DNA of 64,000 nt from Lachnospiraceae bacterium (GCA_024682375.1 JAIKZI010000066.1:1-64000), one strand, 5' to 3'; counted from the stretch's first letter, positions 10,162 to 23,202 are shown. Numbers and translations are program-made. The notes: a model not told the origin generated them from the letters alone.

Positions 10162-10755
10162 TTACTTTGAATACAGCTCGACGATAAGCATCTCATTTAC
10201 AGGAACGTCGATCTGGTCTCTTGAAGGAAGAACCTTAACTGTTCCTTTGAGGTTTTCGCTATCACATTCAAGCCATTCTGGTACTACTCTACCGTTTGTT
10301 GTTTCAAGAATGTCCTTGAATCTCTGAAGATCTTTCTTCTTTTCAGCAACTTCAATAACGTCACCGGCTTTAACCTGGTAAGATGGAATGTTTACAACCT
10401 TACCATTTACAAGAAACATCTTGTGGTCAACAACCTGACGAGCTTCTCTTCTTGTACGAGCGAAGCCAAGACGGAATACAACATTGTCGAGACGAGACTC
10501 GAGCATTGTCATCAGGTTATCACCTGTCATTCCCTTCATTCTTGTTGCTTTCTTATAATAGTTACGGAAAGGCTTCTCAAGCATTCCGTAGATGAATTTA
10601 GCCTTCTGCTTTTCTCTTAACTGAAGACCATATTCTGAAATTTTACGACGTGAGTTCCTCGGCTGTCTTTTAGACTTCTTATCTACTCCAAGATATACAG
10701 GATCAAGGCCGAGGGATCTGCATCTCTTAAGGACAGGTGTTCTGTTTACTGCCAT
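10162..10755 (-). CDS. rpsD: 30S ribosomal protein S4
   Basis: RCRSLGLDP..., [23 protein letters not shown]. Confidence 0.98.
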   Translation of the reverse strand: MAVNRTPVLKRCRSLGLDPVYLGVDKKSKRQPRNSRRKISEYGLQLREKQKAKFIYGMLEKPFRNYYKKATRMKGMTGDNLMTMLESRLDNVVFRLGFARTRREARQVVDHKMFLVNGKVVNIPSYQVKAGDVIEVAEKKKDLQRFKDILETTNGRVVPEWLECDSENLKGTVKVLPSRDQIDVPVNEMLIVELYSK

Positions 10756-10772
10756 ATTTTATTCCCTCCTGA

Positions 10773-11162
10773 TCAGACTCTTCTACGCTTTGGCGGACGA
10801 CATCCGTTATGTGGTACTGGTGTTACATCCTGAATACTTGTAACCTGAATACCATTTGCTGCGAGCGCTCTAATAGCTGCTTCTCTACCTGAACCAGGTC
10901 CCTTTACCATAACATCTACAGACTTCAGACCTGTTGGTGCTGCAGCCTTTGCCGCTGTCTCAGCCGCCATCTGTGCGGCGTACGGAGTAGATTTCCTTGA
11001 ACCCTTAAAGCCTAGTCCACCAGCTGATGCCCATGAAAGAGCATTTCCGTTAGCATCTGTAAGTGTAACAATAGTATTGTTAAAAGATGCCTGAATATGT
11101 GCCTGGCCATGTTCAACGTTTTTCTTGACACGCTTTTTTGTGACCTTATTTGTTTTAGCCAT
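10773..11162 (-). CDS. rpsK: 30S ribosomal protein S11
   Basis: [19 protein letters not shown]...[12 protein letters not shown]. Confidence 0.98.
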   Translation of the reverse strand: MAKTNKVTKKRVKKNVEHGQAHIQASFNNTIVTLTDANGNALSWASAGGLGFKGSRKSTPYAAQMAAETAAKAAAPTGLKSVDVMVKGPGSGREAAIRALAANGIQVTSIQDVTPVPHNGCRPPKRRRV

Positions 11163-11211
11163 AATAAAAAACTAACCTACTTTCTTGAATTTTACCGAAA
11201 ACGAAAATTAA

Positions 11212-11583
11212 TTATTTCTTCTTGTTTGCGATTGTCTTACGTGGGCCTTTTCTAGTACGAGCATTAGTCTTAGTCTTCTGACCACGTACTGGAAGTCCCT
11301 TTCTGTGACGAATTCCGCGGTAGCATCCGATCTCAGTGAGACGCTTAATGTTCATAATAACTTCTCTTCTAAGATCACCTTCTACTAGGATGCCGCTCTC
11401 ATCAAGAGCATTACCGATCTTCTTAACTTCATCATCTGTTAGATCCTTTACTCTTGTGTCAGGATTTACTCCTGCAGCTTCAAGAATCTTTACAGCACTA
11501 GTTTTTCCAATGCCGTAGATATAAGTCAATCCGATCTCGATTCGTTTTTCTCTCGGCAAATCCACACCTGCAATTCGAGCCAT
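11212..11583 (-). CDS. rpsM: 30S ribosomal protein S13
   Basis: [26 protein letters not shown]; start set at the internal Met because the ORF-track start is overextended. Confidence 0.97.
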   Translation of the reverse strand: MARIAGVDLPREKRIEIGLTYIYGIGKTSAVKILEAAGVNPDTRVKDLTDDEVKKIGNALDESGILVEGDLRREVIMNIKRLTEIGCYRGIRHRKGLPVRGQKTKTNARTRKGPRKTIANKKK

Positions 11584-11722
11584 GTGTATCTTTTCCTCCA
11601 ATTTTTTAAACAATTACAATCTGAGCCCATCATTTGGTATGTGAAATGATAGACTCGGTCTATAAAATCAGAAAGACATTACGTCCTTCTGCAGCCGCTA
11701 ATTTTAAGTATTTGAGAGACAA

Positions 11723-11836
11723 TTAGCCCTGTCTCTGCTTATGCTTGGGATTTTCACAGATGATTCTGATTTTCCCTTTTCTCTTAATTACCTTGCACTT
11801 TTCGCACATAGGCTTAACGGAAGATCTTACTTTCAC
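11723..11836 (-). CDS. rpmJ: 50S ribosomal protein L36 (37 aa, GTG start, zinc-binding form)
   Basis: Absent from the ORF track; translated by hand: (V/M)[43 protein letters not shown] ribosome-binding site just upstream of GTG. Confidence 0.96.
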   Translation of the reverse strand: MKVRSSVKPMCEKCKVIKRKGKIRIICENPKHKQRQG

Positions 11837-11965
11837 GGGATGTACCTCCTCTCCTGATCTCACTTTTCAAGCATATTCTAAAAACGTTTTTAAAAAAGGC
11901 TGCAACCCACCTCTTAAAAAACGTTCGTTACAAATTATATCTACAGTTAGATGAATTGTCAATAT

Positions 11966-12184
11966 TTATTTATCTCTCCATACAATTCGACCTTTTGTCA
12001 GATCATATGGTGACATTTCAATAGTAACCTTGTCTCCTGGAAGGATTCTAATGTAGTTCATTCTTAGCTTACCGCTGATATGAGCTAAAATCTCAAGTCC
12101 ATTTTCAAGTTTTACCTGAAACATAGCATTTGGAAGTTTCTCAAGGACTGTTCCTTCTACTTCAATAGTATCTGCTTTTGACAA
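11966..12184 (-). CDS. infA: Translation initiation factor IF-1
   Basis: [23 protein letters not shown]...[16 protein letters not shown]. Confidence 0.97.
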   Translation of the reverse strand: MSKADTIEVEGTVLEKLPNAMFQVKLENGLEILAHISGKLRMNYIRILPGDKVTIEMSPYDLTKGRIVWRDK

Positions 12185-12203
12185 AACTATTCCTCCTGTA
12201 AAT

Positions 12204-12854
12204 TTACTTATCTAAGATCTTAGTAATAAGATCAAATTCTTCATCGATTGCATTTTTTCCGCTGACAGAATCTAAAACTCCAAGATTTCTATAATAATCT
12301 ACGAGTGGCTCTGTCTGCTCATGATAAACTGAAAGTCTTTTAAGAACTACTTCTGGTTTATCATCTTCTCTCTGTACGAGTGTCTCGCCATCATCATCAC
12401 AAATTCCATCAGTCTTAGGCTTAAGTGATGGTGTAACTGTATGATAAATTCTCTTGCACTTAGGACAAGATCTTCTACCAGACATTCTTTCAACGATATC
12501 CTCGTCACTTATTTCAAGATTGATAACGTGATCAACCTTTTCATCAGTCTTTGAAAGTTCTTTTGTAAGAGCTTCTGCCTGAGGGATTGTTCTTGGGAAT
12601 CCATCAAGGATGAATCCTTCTTTACAATCTGCTTTACGAATTCTGTCTGCGACAAGATCACAAGTGAGTTCATCAGGAACTAATGCTCCTTCATCCATGA
12701 ACGCTTTTGCTTTCTTACCGAGCTCTGTCTGATTCTTGATATTCTCTCTAAAGATATCTCCTGTTGAGATATGAGGAATATTGTAATGAGCAGAAAGTCT
12801 GGATGCCATAGTACCTTTTCCAGCACCAGGTGCACCTAACATAACAATCTTCAT
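12204..12854 (-). CDS. adk: Adenylate kinase
   Basis: [19 protein letters not shown]...C..D lid cysteines; DGFPRT; start trimmed from ORF-track 12875. Confidence 0.97.
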   Translation of the reverse strand: MKIVMLGAPGAGKGTMASRLSAHYNIPHISTGDIFRENIKNQTELGKKAKAFMDEGALVPDELTCDLVADRIRKADCKEGFILDGFPRTIPQAEALTKELSKTDEKVDHVINLEISDEDIVERMSGRRSCPKCKRIYHTVTPSLKPKTDGICDDDGETLVQREDDKPEVVLKRLSVYHEQTEPLVDYYRNLGVLDSVSGKNAIDEEFDLITKILDK

Positions 12855-12867
12855 AGGTTCTCCATTT

Positions 12868-14181
12868 CTATTCACTTAGGAATCCCTTGTAATTTCTAAC
12901 TAACATTTGTGACTCAACCTGCTGTAGTGTTTCAATAACAACACCTACAATGATAATGATTGAAGTTCCACCAAATGAAACATTTGCTTTGAATAATCCA
13001 TTAAGAACTATTGGAAGCATTGAAACAATTGAAAGACCGACTGCACCAATCAAAATAATATAATTTAGAATTGATGTAAGGTAATCGCTTGTTGGCTTAC
13101 CAGGTCTAATACCTGATATGAATCCACCAGATTTCTTCATATTATCTGCAATCTCAAGTGGGTTAAATGTTATTGATGTATAGAAATATGCAAAAGCTAT
13201 AATCAGAACTAAATAAAGTACTGCGCCTAATGTATATATCCAATTTGTTTTGTTGAACCAATTTGATTCAGACATACATCTTAGTACTGTTGCCCAAAAT
13301 CCTGTACCCTGTCCAACTCCAAGGAATGAACAAATGATAACAGGTGTCTGCATAAGAGACTGAGCGAAGATAACTGGCATAACACCACCAGTATTAACTT
13401 TAAGAGGAATATGTGTACTCTGTCCTCCATAAGTTCTCTTGCCTCTAAGCATTTTTGAGTACTGAACAGGGATCTTTCTTTCAGCTCCCTGAAGAACTAC
13501 TACCATAAGTACAATTGCAATGATAACTGCTGCAATGATAACACCAGCTAAAATTCCATTTGCAACTCTCTGGCCCTTGATAAACTGATTAAACAGAGTA
13601 GTCAAGTCTTCTGGTACTCTAGAAATGATATTTACAATAAGTACGATAGAAATACCGTTTCCAATACCATTTTCAGTAATTCTCTCACCAATCCACATAA
13701 GGATTGTTGAACCAGCTGTAAGTACTGCAATGAGTGTTATAACGCTCATTGGACCATAATTTTCTAAATAGCCGCTTCTTCCGAATCCGATAGCCATAGC
13801 TCCTGATTCAAGAAGTGAAAGACCAACTGTTACAAAACGAGTGATCTTTGTCATAAAACGACGTCCCTGCTCCCCATCTCTTGATATCTCTTCCAGCTTA
13901 GGAAAAGCGATCGTGAGAAGCTGAATAATAATCGAAGAAGTAATATATGGCGTAATATTCAGCGCAAAAATACTCATTCGTTCAAGCGAACCGCCGGTGA
14001 TCGCATCGAAAAAATTCATGGATTCACCAGCGTTGCCGAACAAGCTGTCAAATACGCCTTCGCTTACTCCCGGAGCGGGAATCTGAGAACCAAGTCTAAT
14101 AACAAAAAGCATTAGAAATGTGAAGAATATTCTATTTCTCAGATCTTTGATTTTAAAAGCATTGCGAAGGGTTTTAAGCAT
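12868..14181 (-). CDS. secY: Preprotein translocase subunit SecY
   Basis: Multi-[31 protein letters not shown]-like motif, [25 protein letters not shown]. Confidence 0.98.
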   Translation of the reverse strand: MLKTLRNAFKIKDLRNRIFFTFLMLFVIRLGSQIPAPGVSEGVFDSLFGNAGESMNFFDAITGGSLERMSIFALNITPYITSSIIIQLLTIAFPKLEEISRDGEQGRRFMTKITRFVTVGLSLLESGAMAIGFGRSGYLENYGPMSVITLIAVLTAGSTILMWIGERITENGIGNGISIVLIVNIISRVPEDLTTLFNQFIKGQRVANGILAGVIIAAVIIAIVLMVVVLQGAERKIPVQYSKMLRGKRTYGGQSTHIPLKVNTGGVMPVIFAQSLMQTPVIICSFLGVGQGTGFWATVLRCMSESNWFNKTNWIYTLGAVLYLVLIIAFAYFYTSITFNPLEIADNMKKSGGFISGIRPGKPTSDYLTSILNYIILIGAVGLSIVSMLPIVLNGLFKANVSFGGTSIIIIVGVVIETLQQVESQMLVRNYKGFLSE

Positions 14182-14182
14182 A

Positions 14183-14623
14183 TTAGATCACCTCGCAGCT
14201 TCCACCTGCCGCTTCAATCTTTTCCTTAGCTGATGAGCTGAAAGCTGCTGCTTTAACAACAAGCTTCTTTGTAAGCTCACCGTTACCAAGAATTTTAATA
14301 CCGTCTCTAGAATTCTTAACGATTCCAGTATTCTTAAGAAGCTCTGCATCAATTACAGTTCCGTTGTCAAATCTGTCGAGAACAGAAACATTAATTGTTA
14401 CGATTTCCTTAGTATTACGGTTTGTAAATCCTCTCTTAGGGATTCGACGGAAAAGTGGCATCTGTCCACCTTCGAATCCTGGTCTAGGCGCACCTGAACG
14501 TGCTTTCTGACCTTTATGTCCTTTACCGGCTGTCTTTCCGTTTCCTGAACCATGACCGCGGCCTCTTCTGAAGTTGTCGCTCTGCACGCTTCCCTTAGCC
14601 GGAGATAGATTAGATAAATCCAT
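14183..14623 (-). CDS. rplO: 50S ribosomal protein L15
   Basis: [26 protein letters not shown]. Confidence 0.98.
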   Translation of the reverse strand: MDLSNLSPAKGSVQSDNFRRGRGHGSGNGKTAGKGHKGQKARSGAPRPGFEGGQMPLFRRIPKRGFTNRNTKEIVTINVSVLDRFDNGTVIDAELLKNTGIVKNSRDGIKILGNGELTKKLVVKAAAFSSSAKEKIEAAGGSCEVI

Positions 14624-14647
14624 TTTAATACCTCCTATATTCCAGTA

Positions 14648-14836
14648 TTAAGCATCGACTTCTTCAACAGTTACCATATGGCGAACGTTCTGAATCATTC
14701 CTCTAGTAGCCTTGTTGTCTGGAAGAACAACTGTTGAATTAATCTTATGAAGTCCGAGTGCCTCTACGGTCTTTACGTTTCTTGGAACCTGTCCGATTTT
14801 AGACTTCACTAATGTAATTTTTAAACTTTTAGCCAT
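14648..14836 (-). CDS. rpmD: 50S ribosomal protein L30
   Basis: [26 protein letters not shown]; start trimmed. Confidence 0.95.
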   Translation of the reverse strand: MAKSLKITLVKSKIGQVPRNVKTVEALGLHKINSTVVLPDNKATRGMIQNVRHMVTVEEVDA

Positions 14837-14846
14837 GATATCCTCC

Positions 14847-15356
14847 TTAACCAAGAACTTCTTCTACGCTCTTACCGCGAAGACGAGCTACTTCTTCAGG
14901 GGACTTAAGCTCTGAAAGAGCCTTAATTGTTGCAAGAACAACGTTCTGCTTGTTTGAAGAACCAAGTGACTTAGTACGGATATTCTGGATACCTGCAAGA
15001 TCACATACGGCACGAGCAGGACCACCAGCGATTACACCAGTACCTTCTGGAGCCTTCTTAAGAAGAACAGATGCACCTGTGTGCTTACCAATGATGTCAT
15101 GAGTAATGCTGTGTGCTTCGTTCATCTTAACTTCTACCATGTTCTTGATGGCATCTTCTTTACCCTTACGGATAGCGTCTGGGATCTCAGCTGACTTACC
15201 AAGACCAGCACCTACGTGTCCGTTACGGTCTCCAACTACAACGAGGGCTGCGAAACGCATGTTACGTCCACCCTTAACTACCTTCGTTACTCTTTTGATT
15301 GCTACTACCTGGTCATCTAATTCCATCTGACCGAGGTCGATATTTGTATTCTTCAT
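14847..15356 (-). CDS. rpsE: 30S ribosomal protein S5
   Basis: [31 protein letters not shown]. Confidence 0.98.
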   Translation of the reverse strand: MKNTNIDLGQMELDDQVVAIKRVTKVVKGGRNMRFAALVVVGDRNGHVGAGLGKSAEIPDAIRKGKEDAIKNMVEVKMNEAHSITHDIIGKHTGASVLLKKAPEGTGVIAGGPARAVCDLAGIQNIRTKSLGSSNKQNVVLATIKALSELKSPEEVARLRGKSVEEVLG

Positions 15357-15371
15357 TTATCGTGTTCCTCC

Positions 15372-15740
15372 TTAGAATTCAAGACCAGCTTCTCTAGCAG
15401 CGTCTGCAAGAGCTGCTACTTTACCTTTATAAATGTAGCCGCCACGGTCGAATACAACTTCTTTAATACCTTTTTCGATTGCCTTCTTAGCAATTGCTGT
15501 ACCAAGAGCCTTAGCTGCTGCTACGTCGTTTGTGTGCTCGAGATCACCCTTCAGATCTTTATCAAGAGTTGAAGCAGCAACTAAAGTGTTGCCAGCTTCA
15601 TCATCGATAACCTGTACATACATATTCTTATTGCTTCTGAATACGCAGAGACGCGGTCTGTCAGGGGTGCCTACGAGATGATTTCTTAATCTTCTGTGCT
15701 TTTTCTCGCGAACTAAAGATCTAGATTTCTTATTGATCAT
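15372..15740 (-). CDS. rplR: 50S ribosomal protein L18
   Basis: [20 protein letters not shown]...[12 protein letters not shown]. Confidence 0.98.
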   Translation of the reverse strand: MINKKSRSLVREKKHRRLRNHLVGTPDRPRLCVFRSNKNMYVQVIDDEAGNTLVAASTLDKDLKGDLEHTNDVAAAKALGTAIAKKAIEKGIKEVVFDRGGYIYKGKVAALADAAREAGLEF

Positions 15741-15758
15741 ATCTTCTCACTCCTTCAA

Positions 15759-16298
15759 TTATTTCTTACCGGTCTTGCCTGCAAGACGGCGAACATGTTC
15801 TGTAGAATACTTAATACCTTTACCCTTGTATGGTTCAGGTTTTCTCTTCTCGCGGATATTAGCCGCATACTGTCCGACCTTTTCCTTGTCAATTCCGGAA
15901 ACAATGATGTTATTACCTTCGACTTTTGATTCAATTCCTTCTGGATCTTCCATCTCTACTGGATGTGAATATCCAAGGTGAAGTGTCAACTTCTTACCAG
16001 ACTTTTCAGCACGATATCCGACACCATTGATTTCAAGAGTCTTAGTATATCCCTCAGCTACGCCTGTTACCATATTCTGAATCAGAGATCTAGTAAGGCC
16101 GTGAAGTGATTTATTTTTCTTTAAATCATTTGGTCTCTCAACGATAACTTCTTCGCCTTCTTTCTTGATAGTCATCTCAGCTGGGAGAACTCTATCAAGA
16201 GTACCTTTAGGACCTTTTACAGTCACATGATTATTTTCTGCAATATCTACAGTTACACCTGCAGGGATTGCGATTGGCATTCTTCCTATACGTGACAT
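15759..16298 (-). CDS. rplF: 50S ribosomal protein L6
   Basis: [15 protein letters not shown]...[12 protein letters not shown]. Confidence 0.98.
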   Translation of the reverse strand: MSRIGRMPIAIPAGVTVDIAENNHVTVKGPKGTLDRVLPAEMTIKKEGEEVIVERPNDLKKNKSLHGLTRSLIQNMVTGVAEGYTKTLEINGVGYRAEKSGKKLTLHLGYSHPVEMEDPEGIESKVEGNNIIVSGIDKEKVGQYAANIREKRKPEPYKGKGIKYSTEHVRRLAGKTGKK

Positions 16299-16376
16299 GC
16301 CCGTACCTCCATTTGTATGTCCGACCTAAATGATCGGTTTATACTTTTTTCCTATTAATATTACGTATACGTTCTC

Positions 16377-16778
16377 TTACCAAACGTATGCAAGAACTTC
16401 TCCACCAACACCAAGCTTACGAGCTTCTTTGTCAGTGATTACGCCCTTGTTTGTTGAAAGGATAGCAACTCCAAGTCCACCAAGAACTCTAGGTACGTTG
16501 TCCTTTCCAGCGTATACACGAAGACCTGGTTTAGAGATCTTCTTAATACCTGAAATAATCTGATCTTTCTTAGCACCTGAGTACTTAAGAGTTACACGGA
16601 TTGATTTGAACTGTCCGTCTTCTACGATCTCATATTTCTCTACATATCCCTCGTCAACAAGAATATCGGCGATGGAAATCTTCATCTTTGATACAGGAAT
16701 ATCTACTGTATCATGCTTTGCAGTATTTGCATTACGGATTCTCGTAAGCATATCTGCGATTGGATCACTTATATTCAT
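16377..16778 (-). CDS. rpsH: 30S ribosomal protein S8
   Basis: [14 protein letters not shown]...[11 protein letters not shown]. Confidence 0.98.
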   Translation of the reverse strand: MNISDPIADMLTRIRNANTAKHDTVDIPVSKMKISIADILVDEGYVEKYEIVEDGQFKSIRVTLKYSGAKKDQIISGIKKISKPGLRVYAGKDNVPRVLGGLGVAILSTNKGVITDKEARKLGVGGEVLAYVW

Positions 16779-16803
16779 GATTTTTTGTCCTCCTACAAAA
16801 AGC

Positions 16804-16989
16804 TTACCAGGAAGCCTTCTTTACTCCAGGGATCTCACCCTTATACGCAAGTTCACGGAAACATACTCTGCAGATTCCGTATTTCTTTAGTACAGAATGA
16901 GGACGACCGCAGATCTTACAGCGTGTATATTCTCTTGTAGAGAATTTCTGCTTTCTTGCCTGCTTAACTTTCATTGATTTCTTAGCCAT
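16804..16989 (-). CDS. rpsZ: 30S ribosomal protein S14 type Z (zinc-binding)
   Basis: 61 aa; [25 protein letters not shown]. Confidence 0.97.
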   Translation of the reverse strand: MAKKSMKVKQARKQKFSTREYTRCKICGRPHSVLKKYGICRVCFRELAYKGEIPGVKKASW

Positions 16990-17004
16990 GTTTTCCTCCT
17001 GAAA

Positions 17005-17544
17005 TTACTTAGCGAAAGGCATTCCGAAGAATCTTAACAATTCTCTAGCTTCCTCATCTGTCTTTGCTGTTGTAACAACAATGATATCCATTCCACGGAT
17101 CTTATCAACCTTATCGTACTCGATTTCTGGGAAGATGATCTGCTCTTTGATACCAAGTGCATAGTTTCCTCTACCATCGAATGAATCAGCGTTGACACCT
17201 CTAAAGTCACGTACACGTGGAAGTGCAAGATTTACGAGACGATCAAGGAAATCGTACATACGCTCACCACGAAGTGTAACCTTACATCCGATACCCTGTC
17301 CTTCTCTGATCTTGAAGTTCGCTACTGAATTCTTAGCCTTAGTAACAACTGGCTTCTGTCCTGCGATAGTTGTCATGTCTGCTACTGCAGCATCAAGAAT
17401 CTTTGCATTTTCCTTAGCTTCACCAACACCCATGTTGATAACGATCTTCTCAAGCTTAGGAATTTCCATTTCATTCTTATATCCGAACTTATCCATCATC
17501 TGCTTTGTGATGTTGTTCAAATATTCATCTTTAAGTCTACTCAA
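17005..17544 (-). CDS. rplE: 50S ribosomal protein L5
   Basis: [11 protein letters not shown]...[21 protein letters not shown]. Confidence 0.98.
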   Translation of the reverse strand: MSRLKDEYLNNITKQMMDKFGYKNEMEIPKLEKIVINMGVGEAKENAKILDAAVADMTTIAGQKPVVTKAKNSVANFKIREGQGIGCKVTLRGERMYDFLDRLVNLALPRVRDFRGVNADSFDGRGNYALGIKEQIIFPEIEYDKVDKIRGMDIIVVTTAKTDEEARELLRFFGMPFAK

Positions 17545-17570
17545 AGTAATAGTCCTCCTTTCCGTAAATA

Positions 17571-17879
17571 TTAGTCGATCTTCTCGCCAGTAATCTTAGC
17601 GATACGAACTTTTTTACCGTCTTCAACCTTGAAGCCAACTCTTGTTGTCTTGCCGTCTACAAGAAGCATTACGTTAGAAAGGTCGATAGGAGCTTCCTGC
17701 TCAACGATTCCACCGTTCTGGTTAGCCATGCTTGGCTTTGTGTGCTTCTTGATCATGTGAACGCCTTCAACAACTACACGGTTGTTCTTACGATCAACGG
17801 AAAGGACTTTTCCTTCATTATTCTTATCAGCACCAGCGATAACACGTACTGTATCGCCAACTTTGATTTTTGTTGTCAT
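17571..17879 (-). CDS. rplX: 50S ribosomal protein L24
   Basis: [25 protein letters not shown] motif. Confidence 0.97.
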   Translation of the reverse strand: MTTKIKVGDTVRVIAGADKNNEGKVLSVDRKNNRVVVEGVHMIKKHTKPSMANQNGGIVEQEAPIDLSNVMLLVDGKTTRVGFKVEDGKKVRIAKITGEKID

Positions 17880-17890
17880 CCTGCTACCTC

Positions 17891-18259
17891 CTACAATACT
17901 TCAGGAGCAAGAGAAACAATCTTCATAAACTTCTTGTCACGAAGTTCTCTTGCAACTGGTCCAAAGATACGTGTTCCTGTTGGAGTATTGTCATCTTTAA
18001 TGATAACGGCTGCGTTCTCATCGAATTTGATGTAGCTTCCGTCTTTACGGCGTACGCCTCTCTTTGTACGAACGACAACGGCCTTTACAACATCACCCTT
18101 CTTTACAACTCCGCCGGGTGTTGCCTCTTTTACAGTAGCACGTACAACGTCGCCGATGTTTGCATATCTCCTTGTGGAGCCGCCTGTAACACGGATTACG
18201 AGAAGCTCTCGCGCACCAGTATTATCAGCTACAGTTAATCTGCTTTCCTGCTGTACCAT
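17891..18259 (-). CDS. rplN: 50S ribosomal protein L14
   Basis: [24 protein letters not shown]. Confidence 0.98.
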   Translation of the reverse strand: MVQQESRLTVADNTGARELLVIRVTGGSTRRYANIGDVVRATVKEATPGGVVKKGDVVKAVVVRTKRGVRRKDGSYIKFDENAAVIIKDDNTPTGTRIFGPVARELRDKKFMKIVSLAPEVL

Positions 18260-18277
18260 TTCAAGCCTCCTTAATCC

Positions 18278-18535
18278 TTATTTAGCTCTTTCAATAACTG
18301 AAACAAGTCTCCATCTCTTATCTCTAGAAAGTGGTCTTGTTTCCATAACACGAACTGTGTCACCCTTATGTGCTTCATTATTCTCGTCATGTGCTTTTAG
18401 CTTGTAAGCCTTCTTGACGATCTTGTTATATAGAGGATGGCGTTCGTTAGTGTTAACAGTCACAACGATAGTTTTATCCATCTTGTCAGATGTGACAATT
18501 CCTACACGTGTTTTTCTAAGATTTCTCTCTTCCAC
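18278..18535 (-). CDS. rpsQ: 30S ribosomal protein S17
   Basis: [19 protein letters not shown]. Confidence 0.97.
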   Translation of the reverse strand: MEERNLRKTRVGIVTSDKMDKTIVVTVNTNERHPLYNKIVKKAYKLKAHDENNEAHKGDTVRVMETRPLSRDKRWRLVSVIERAK

Positions 18536-18559
18536 GTCTGTTCTCCTTTCGTGATCCTA

Positions 18560-18766
18560 TTACCTAGCCATTCTCTTCTCTGTAATGAGTGTCTGAATAC
18601 GGGCAATATTCTTTCTAACTTCCTTGATTCTACCTGTATTTTCAAGCTGATTAGTTGCATTCTGGAATCTAAGGTTAAAAAGTTCCTTCTTTGCATCTAC
18701 AAGCTCAGCAGAAAGTTCTTCTACAGACTTTGTACGTAAGTCCTGTACATAATCCTTAGTTTTCAT
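18560..18766 (-). CDS. rpmC: 50S ribosomal protein L29
   Basis: [47 protein letters not shown]; start trimmed. Confidence 0.96.
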   Translation of the reverse strand: MKTKDYVQDLRTKSVEELSAELVDAKKELFNLRFQNATNQLENTGRIKEVRKNIARIQTLITEKRMAR

Positions 18767-19193
18767 TTGCTTCACCGCCTTCCAATCCTTCGCGGGCAAC
18801 AATCTTGCAAGCGCAAGGAAGTTTATGAGATGCCAAACGAAGAGCTTCTCTAGCTACATCTTCAGGTACTCCTGCGATTTCAAAAAGTACACGACCAGGC
18901 TTAACAACTGCTACCCAGTAATCTACAGGTCCTTTTCCTTTACCCATTCGAGTACCAGCTGGCTGGCTTGTAATAGGCTTATCTGGGAAAATACGGATCC
19001 AAACTTTACCGCCACGCTTAATGTGACGAGTCATAGCTACACGGGCTGCTTCGATCTGTGTTGACTTAATCCAACATGGATCAAGTGATACGATACCGAA
19101 ATCACCATTTGCAATAGTATTTCCTTTAGAAATCTTACCTGCAAGACTTCCGCGGAACTGCTTTCTATGCTTTACTCTTTTAGGCATTAACAT
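18756..19193 (-). CDS. rplP: 50S ribosomal protein L16
   Basis: [17 protein letters not shown]...[21 protein letters not shown]. Confidence 0.97.
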   Translation of the reverse strand: MLMPKRVKHRKQFRGSLAGKISKGNTIANGDFGIVSLDPCWIKSTQIEAARVAMTRHIKRGGKVWIRIFPDKPITSQPAGTRMGKGKGPVDYWVAVVKPGRVLFEIAGVPEDVAREALRLASHKLPCACKIVAREGLEGGEANEN

Positions 19194-19851
19194 TGCGGTT
19201 TACTCCTTCCTTTTTATGTTTCTTTGGAAGAATCTCTCCCTTGTAGATCCAAACCTTAACGCCGACCTTACCGTATGTTGTATCTGCTTCTGCAAATCCA
19301 TAATCGATGTCAGCACGAAGTGTCTGAAGTGGGATAGTACCTTCGTTATATGCTTCTTTTCTAGCCATATCAGCACCGCCAAGACGACCAGAGCAAGATA
19401 CCTTGATACCCTGTACGAAGTTAGACTTCATTGATCTTGACATGCATGACTTCATAGCACGTCTGAAAGAAACACGATTTTCAAGCTGCTGAGCTACGTT
19501 CTCAGCTACAAGCTGTGCATCTTCATCAGGACGCTTAACTTCCTTGATGTCGATAACAAGCTTATTCTCAGTAAGTTTCTGAACTTCTGACTTAATCTTT
19601 TCGATTTCTGCACCGCCCTTACCGATAACGACACCAGGCTTTGCAGTATAAACGATAACCTTAACACGGTCTGAAGCACGCTCGATATCAATCTTTGAGA
19701 TTCCTGCGTTGTAAAGCTTCTTCTTAAGGAATTTACGGATTTTCTGATCTTCGATTAGGTAATCAGCGAATTCCTTCTCAGCATACCATCTTGAACCCCA
19801 GTCCTTGATAACGCCGACTCTTAAACCATGAGGATTAACTTTCTGTCCCAT
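19180..19851 (-). CDS. rpsC: 30S ribosomal protein S3
   Basis: [20 protein letters not shown] domain [12 protein letters not shown]. Confidence 0.98.
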   Translation of the reverse strand: MGQKVNPHGLRVGVIKDWGSRWYAEKEFADYLIEDQKIRKFLKKKLYNAGISKIDIERASDRVKVIVYTAKPGVVIGKGGAEIEKIKSEVQKLTENKLVIDIKEVKRPDEDAQLVAENVAQQLENRVSFRRAMKSCMSRSMKSNFVQGIKVSCSGRLGGADMARKEAYNEGTIPLQTLRADIDYGFAEADTTYGKVGVKVWIYKGEILPKKHKKEGVNRNVNA

Positions 19852-19865
19852 TGTTTTCCTCCTTT

Positions 19866-20252
19866 TTACTTCTCATCAAGAACAACAGTGATATGGCTCA
19901 TTCTCTTTTCGATTCTATAAGCTCTACCCTGGGCTCTTGGACGGATTCTCTTCATAGTCGGTCCTTTATTTGCGTAGCACTCAGCTACATAAAGGTTTTC
20001 TCTCTTCATACCATTGTTTGTTTCAGCATTAGCTGCTGCTGACTCAAGAAGCTTTCTAACTACGCTAGAAGCATATCTTGGGTTGTATGTTACGATTGCA
20101 ATTGCAGATTCAAGATCCTTTCCTCTGATTGCATCAAGTACGAAGCAAGCTTTTGTAACAGACATTCTTGCGAAAGACAGTTTCGCAGAAGGTCTCTTAT
20201 CTTTCTGTTCGTTTCTCTCACGCTTAATCTGGGTTCTATGTCCCTTAGCCAT
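19866..20252 (-). CDS. rplV: 50S ribosomal protein L22
   Basis: [22 protein letters not shown]...[11 protein letters not shown]. Confidence 0.97.
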   Translation of the reverse strand: MAKGHRTQIKRERNEQKDKRPSAKLSFARMSVTKACFVLDAIRGKDLESAIAIVTYNPRYASSVVRKLLESAAANAETNNGMKRENLYVAECYANKGPTMKRIRPRAQGRAYRIEKRMSHITVVLDEK

Positions 20253-20278
20253 GATGAAACCTCCTTTCAACTAACGAC

Positions 20279-20563
20279 CTATCTTCCGGTCTTTCTTGCG
20301 TCATTGTTACCATGATGTCCACGATATGTTCTTGTAAGAACAAACTCGCCGAGTTTGTGTCCAACCATATCTTCTGTAACATAAACAGGAACATGCTTTC
20401 TTCCGTCATGAACGGCGATTGTAAGTCCTACCATATTAGGGAAGATAGTTGAACGACGTGACCATGTCTTGATTACGGTCTTATCGTTTGAAGCAACTGC
20501 GGCTTCAACTTTCTTAAGCAGGCTTGCGTCTGCGAAAGGTCCTTTTTTCAATGAACGGGCCAT
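20279..20563 (-). CDS. rpsS: 30S ribosomal protein S19
   Basis: [19 protein letters not shown]...[16 protein letters not shown]. Confidence 0.98.
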   Translation of the reverse strand: MARSLKKGPFADASLLKKVEAAVASNDKTVIKTWSRRSTIFPNMVGLTIAVHDGRKHVPVYVTEDMVGHKLGEFVLTRTYRGHHGNNDARKTGR

Positions 20564-20574
20564 AATTTACCTCC

Positions 20575-21417
20575 TTATTTGATTGCCTTACCGTCTCTTC
20601 TTCTGATGATAAGCTTATTGGACTGTTTCTTCTTCTTACGTGTCTTAAGTCCCATAGCTGGTTTACCCCAAGGAGTGCAAGGTCCTGGACGTCCAACTGG
20701 AGCCTTACCTTCACCACCACCGTGTGGATGGTCATTAGGGTTCATAACAGAACCACGTACTGTTGGGCGGATACCCATGTGACGTTTTCTTCCGGCTTTA
20801 CCAATCTTAACAAGGTTATGGTCTGCGTTACCAAGACTACCGATTGTAGCACGGCATGTAAGCTTAACTCTTCTCATTTCTCCTGAAGGAAGACGAAGTG
20901 TTGCATAACCATTCTCTTTAGCCATGAGCTGAGCTGAACCACCAGCTGAACGAACGAGCTGTCCGCCTCTACCTGGATAAAGCTCAATGTTGTGGATCTC
21001 AGTACCTACTGGGATGTTCTCAAGTGGAAGGCAGTTACCAATACGGATTTCTGCGTCAGCACCGTTCATAACTGTCATACCGTCTGTAAGACCAGCAGGA
21101 GCAAGGATGTATGCCTTTGAACCATCAGCATAGTGAAGAAGTGCGATGTTTGCTGTACGGTTAGGATCGTATTCGATACCAGCAACCTTAGCAGGAACTC
21201 CATCCTTATTTCTCTTGAAATCGATAATTCTATATTTAACTCTGTTTCCGCCTCCACGATGACGAACAGTAATCTTACCCTGGTTGTTACGTCCTGAGTT
21301 CTTCTTCTTTGTAACAACGAGTGACTTCTCTGGAGTCTTCTTTGTGATCTCTGAGAAATCAGATCCGCTCATGTTTCTTCTGGAAGGTGTATATGGGTTA
21401 TATGTCTTAATTCCCAT
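20575..21417 (-). CDS. rplB: 50S ribosomal protein L2
   Basis: [22 protein letters not shown]...[21 protein letters not shown]. Confidence 0.98.
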   Translation of the reverse strand: MGIKTYNPYTPSRRNMSGSDFSEITKKTPEKSLVVTKKKNSGRNNQGKITVRHRGGGNRVKYRIIDFKRNKDGVPAKVAGIEYDPNRTANIALLHYADGSKAYILAPAGLTDGMTVMNGADAEIRIGNCLPLENIPVGTEIHNIELYPGRGGQLVRSAGGSAQLMAKENGYATLRLPSGEMRRVKLTCRATIGSLGNADHNLVKIGKAGRKRHMGIRPTVRGSVMNPNDHPHGGGEGKAPVGRPGPCTPWGKPAMGLKTRKKKKQSNKLIIRRRDGKAIK

Positions 21418-21477
21418 TATTTTCTCCTTTCAAACCATTTGTTGTCGCACTTTGTTTTGTGCATAATTACTCAAGGA

Positions 21478-21777
21478 TTAAAGACTCTGGAAAAGGTCGA
21501 TATCCTTTGAGTCAGCTGTAAGCTTAACAATTGCTTTCTTACCAGCAGCTGTTCTACCTACAACCATTCCACGGCGCTTGTTCTTTCCAAGAACGTTCAT
21601 TGTGTTAACGGAAGCAACCTTTACACCGTCGAACATCTTCTCAACAGCTTCCTTGATCATTGTCTTGTTAGCTTCTGGATGAACAAGGAATGTATATTTC
21701 TTATCTGCCATCAAAGACATTGAGTTCTCTGTGATAACAGGACGTATAACGACGTCATAATACTGAACGTTTGCCAT
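21478..21777 (-). CDS. rplW: 50S ribosomal protein L23
   Basis: [26 protein letters not shown]. Confidence 0.97.
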   Translation of the reverse strand: MANVQYYDVVIRPVITENSMSLMADKKYTFLVHPEANKTMIKEAVEKMFDGVKVASVNTMNVLGKNKRRGMVVGRTAAGKKAIVKLTADSKDIDLFQSL

Positions 21778-22400
21778 TATGCGTATACCTCCTCAATCTT
21801 CTGTACAGCAGACTTTGTTGTAACGATAGTGTTGTACTTAAGAATATCGTAAACACTAAGTGTGTCTGCCATTGTAGTTCTAACATCAGCGATGTTTCTT
21901 GCTGAAAGTACTACGTTCTTGTCTTCGTTGTTCTCAAGAACAAGAAGAGCCTTGTTTACATTAAGAGCGTCGAGAACTGCCTTCATTTCCTTTGTCTTAA
22001 TCTCTGAAAGTGAAAGATCATCGATAACGATGAATTTGTTCTCCTGAACTGTTGAAGTAAGAACTGACTTAAGAGCAAGTCTTCTTTCCTTCTTGTTCAT
22101 CTTGATGCTGTAATCTCTTGGAACTGGAGCGAATACAACACCGCCGCCTGTCCACTGTGGAGCACGGATAGAACCCTGTCTAGCATGACCTGTTCCCTTC
22201 TGTCTCCAAGGCTTACGTCCACCACCACGTACTTCTGAACGTGTCTTAGCTTTCTGTGTGCCCTGACGCTTGTTAGCAAGCTGAGTCTTTACAGCTTTAT
22301 GTACAAGGTTTTCATTAACTTCTACATTGAAAATAGCATCGCTAAGTTCAAGCTTGTCAACTTCTTTACCTTTCATATCAAATACTGATACTGTAGCCAT
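21777..22400 (-). CDS. rplD: 50S ribosomal protein L4
   Basis: [39 protein letters not shown]. Confidence 0.98.
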   Translation of the reverse strand: MATVSVFDMKGKEVDKLELSDAIFNVEVNENLVHKAVKTQLANKRQGTQKAKTRSEVRGGGRKPWRQKGTGHARQGSIRAPQWTGGGVVFAPVPRDYSIKMNKKERRLALKSVLTSTVQENKFIVIDDLSLSEIKTKEMKAVLDALNVNKALLVLENNEDKNVVLSARNIADVRTTMADTLSVYDILKYNTIVTTKSAVQKIEEVYA

Positions 22401-22426
22401 ATTTACGTTTCCTCCTTTCCTGATTC

Positions 22427-23104
22427 TTAAGCCTTAACTGACTCTCTGATAGTAACGAGAGATTTCTTTGGTCCTGGAACTGATCCACGGATCAGGAGAA
22501 GGTTCTTATCAGCGTCAACTCTTACTACTTCAAGGTTCTGAACTGTTGTCTTTGCAGTTCCCATATGTCCAGGCATACCCTTGCCCTTGAATACCTTGCT
22601 AGGTGTAGAACAAGAACCGTTAGAACCTGCATGACGATGGTATTTAGAACCGTGAGCCATAGGTCCTCTGTGCTGGTTGAATCTCTTGATTGCAGATTCG
22701 AATCCATGTCCCTTAGAAGTAGCTGTTGCGTCAACCTTATCGCCTACAGCGAAGATATCTGCCTTGATCTCGTCAGCTACGTTGTACTCTGAAGCGTTCT
22801 CAAACTTGAATTCTCTTACGAACTTCTTTGAAGATACGCCAGCCTTTTCGAAGTGTCCCTTCTCTGGCTTATTTGTACCGTGACGATGAGCAACAGATTT
22901 CTTACCCTGTGCGTCTCTTTCAACTACTTTGTCTTTGTTGTCCAGGAATCCGACCTGAACTGCCTCATAACCGTCGTTCTCAAGTGTCTTAACCTGAGTA
23001 ACTACGTTAGGGCCTGCCTCAAGTACAGTAACTGGGATGAGTGTTCCATCCTCGTTGAAGACCTGAGTCATTCCAAGCTTCCTACATAGGATTGCTTTCT
23101 TCAT
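22427..23104 (-). CDS. rplC: 50S ribosomal protein L3
   Basis: [20 protein letters not shown]...[19 protein letters not shown]. Confidence 0.97.
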   Translation of the reverse strand: MKKAILCRKLGMTQVFNEDGTLIPVTVLEAGPNVVTQVKTLENDGYEAVQVGFLDNKDKVVERDAQGKKSVAHRHGTNKPEKGHFEKAGVSSKKFVREFKFENASEYNVADEIKADIFAVGDKVDATATSKGHGFESAIKRFNQHRGPMAHGSKYHRHAGSNGSCSTPSKVFKGKGMPGHMGTAKTTVQNLEVVRVDADKNLLLIRGSVPGPKKSLVTIRESVKA

Positions 23105-23202
23105 TTGAATTTCCTCCAAAATCTACAGCGGAGCACATGTGTGCTCATTCTAGCGCAGCGGAGCATATAAATGCTCATGCTTTAATAAGTTTCGTGAAAG
23201 AT

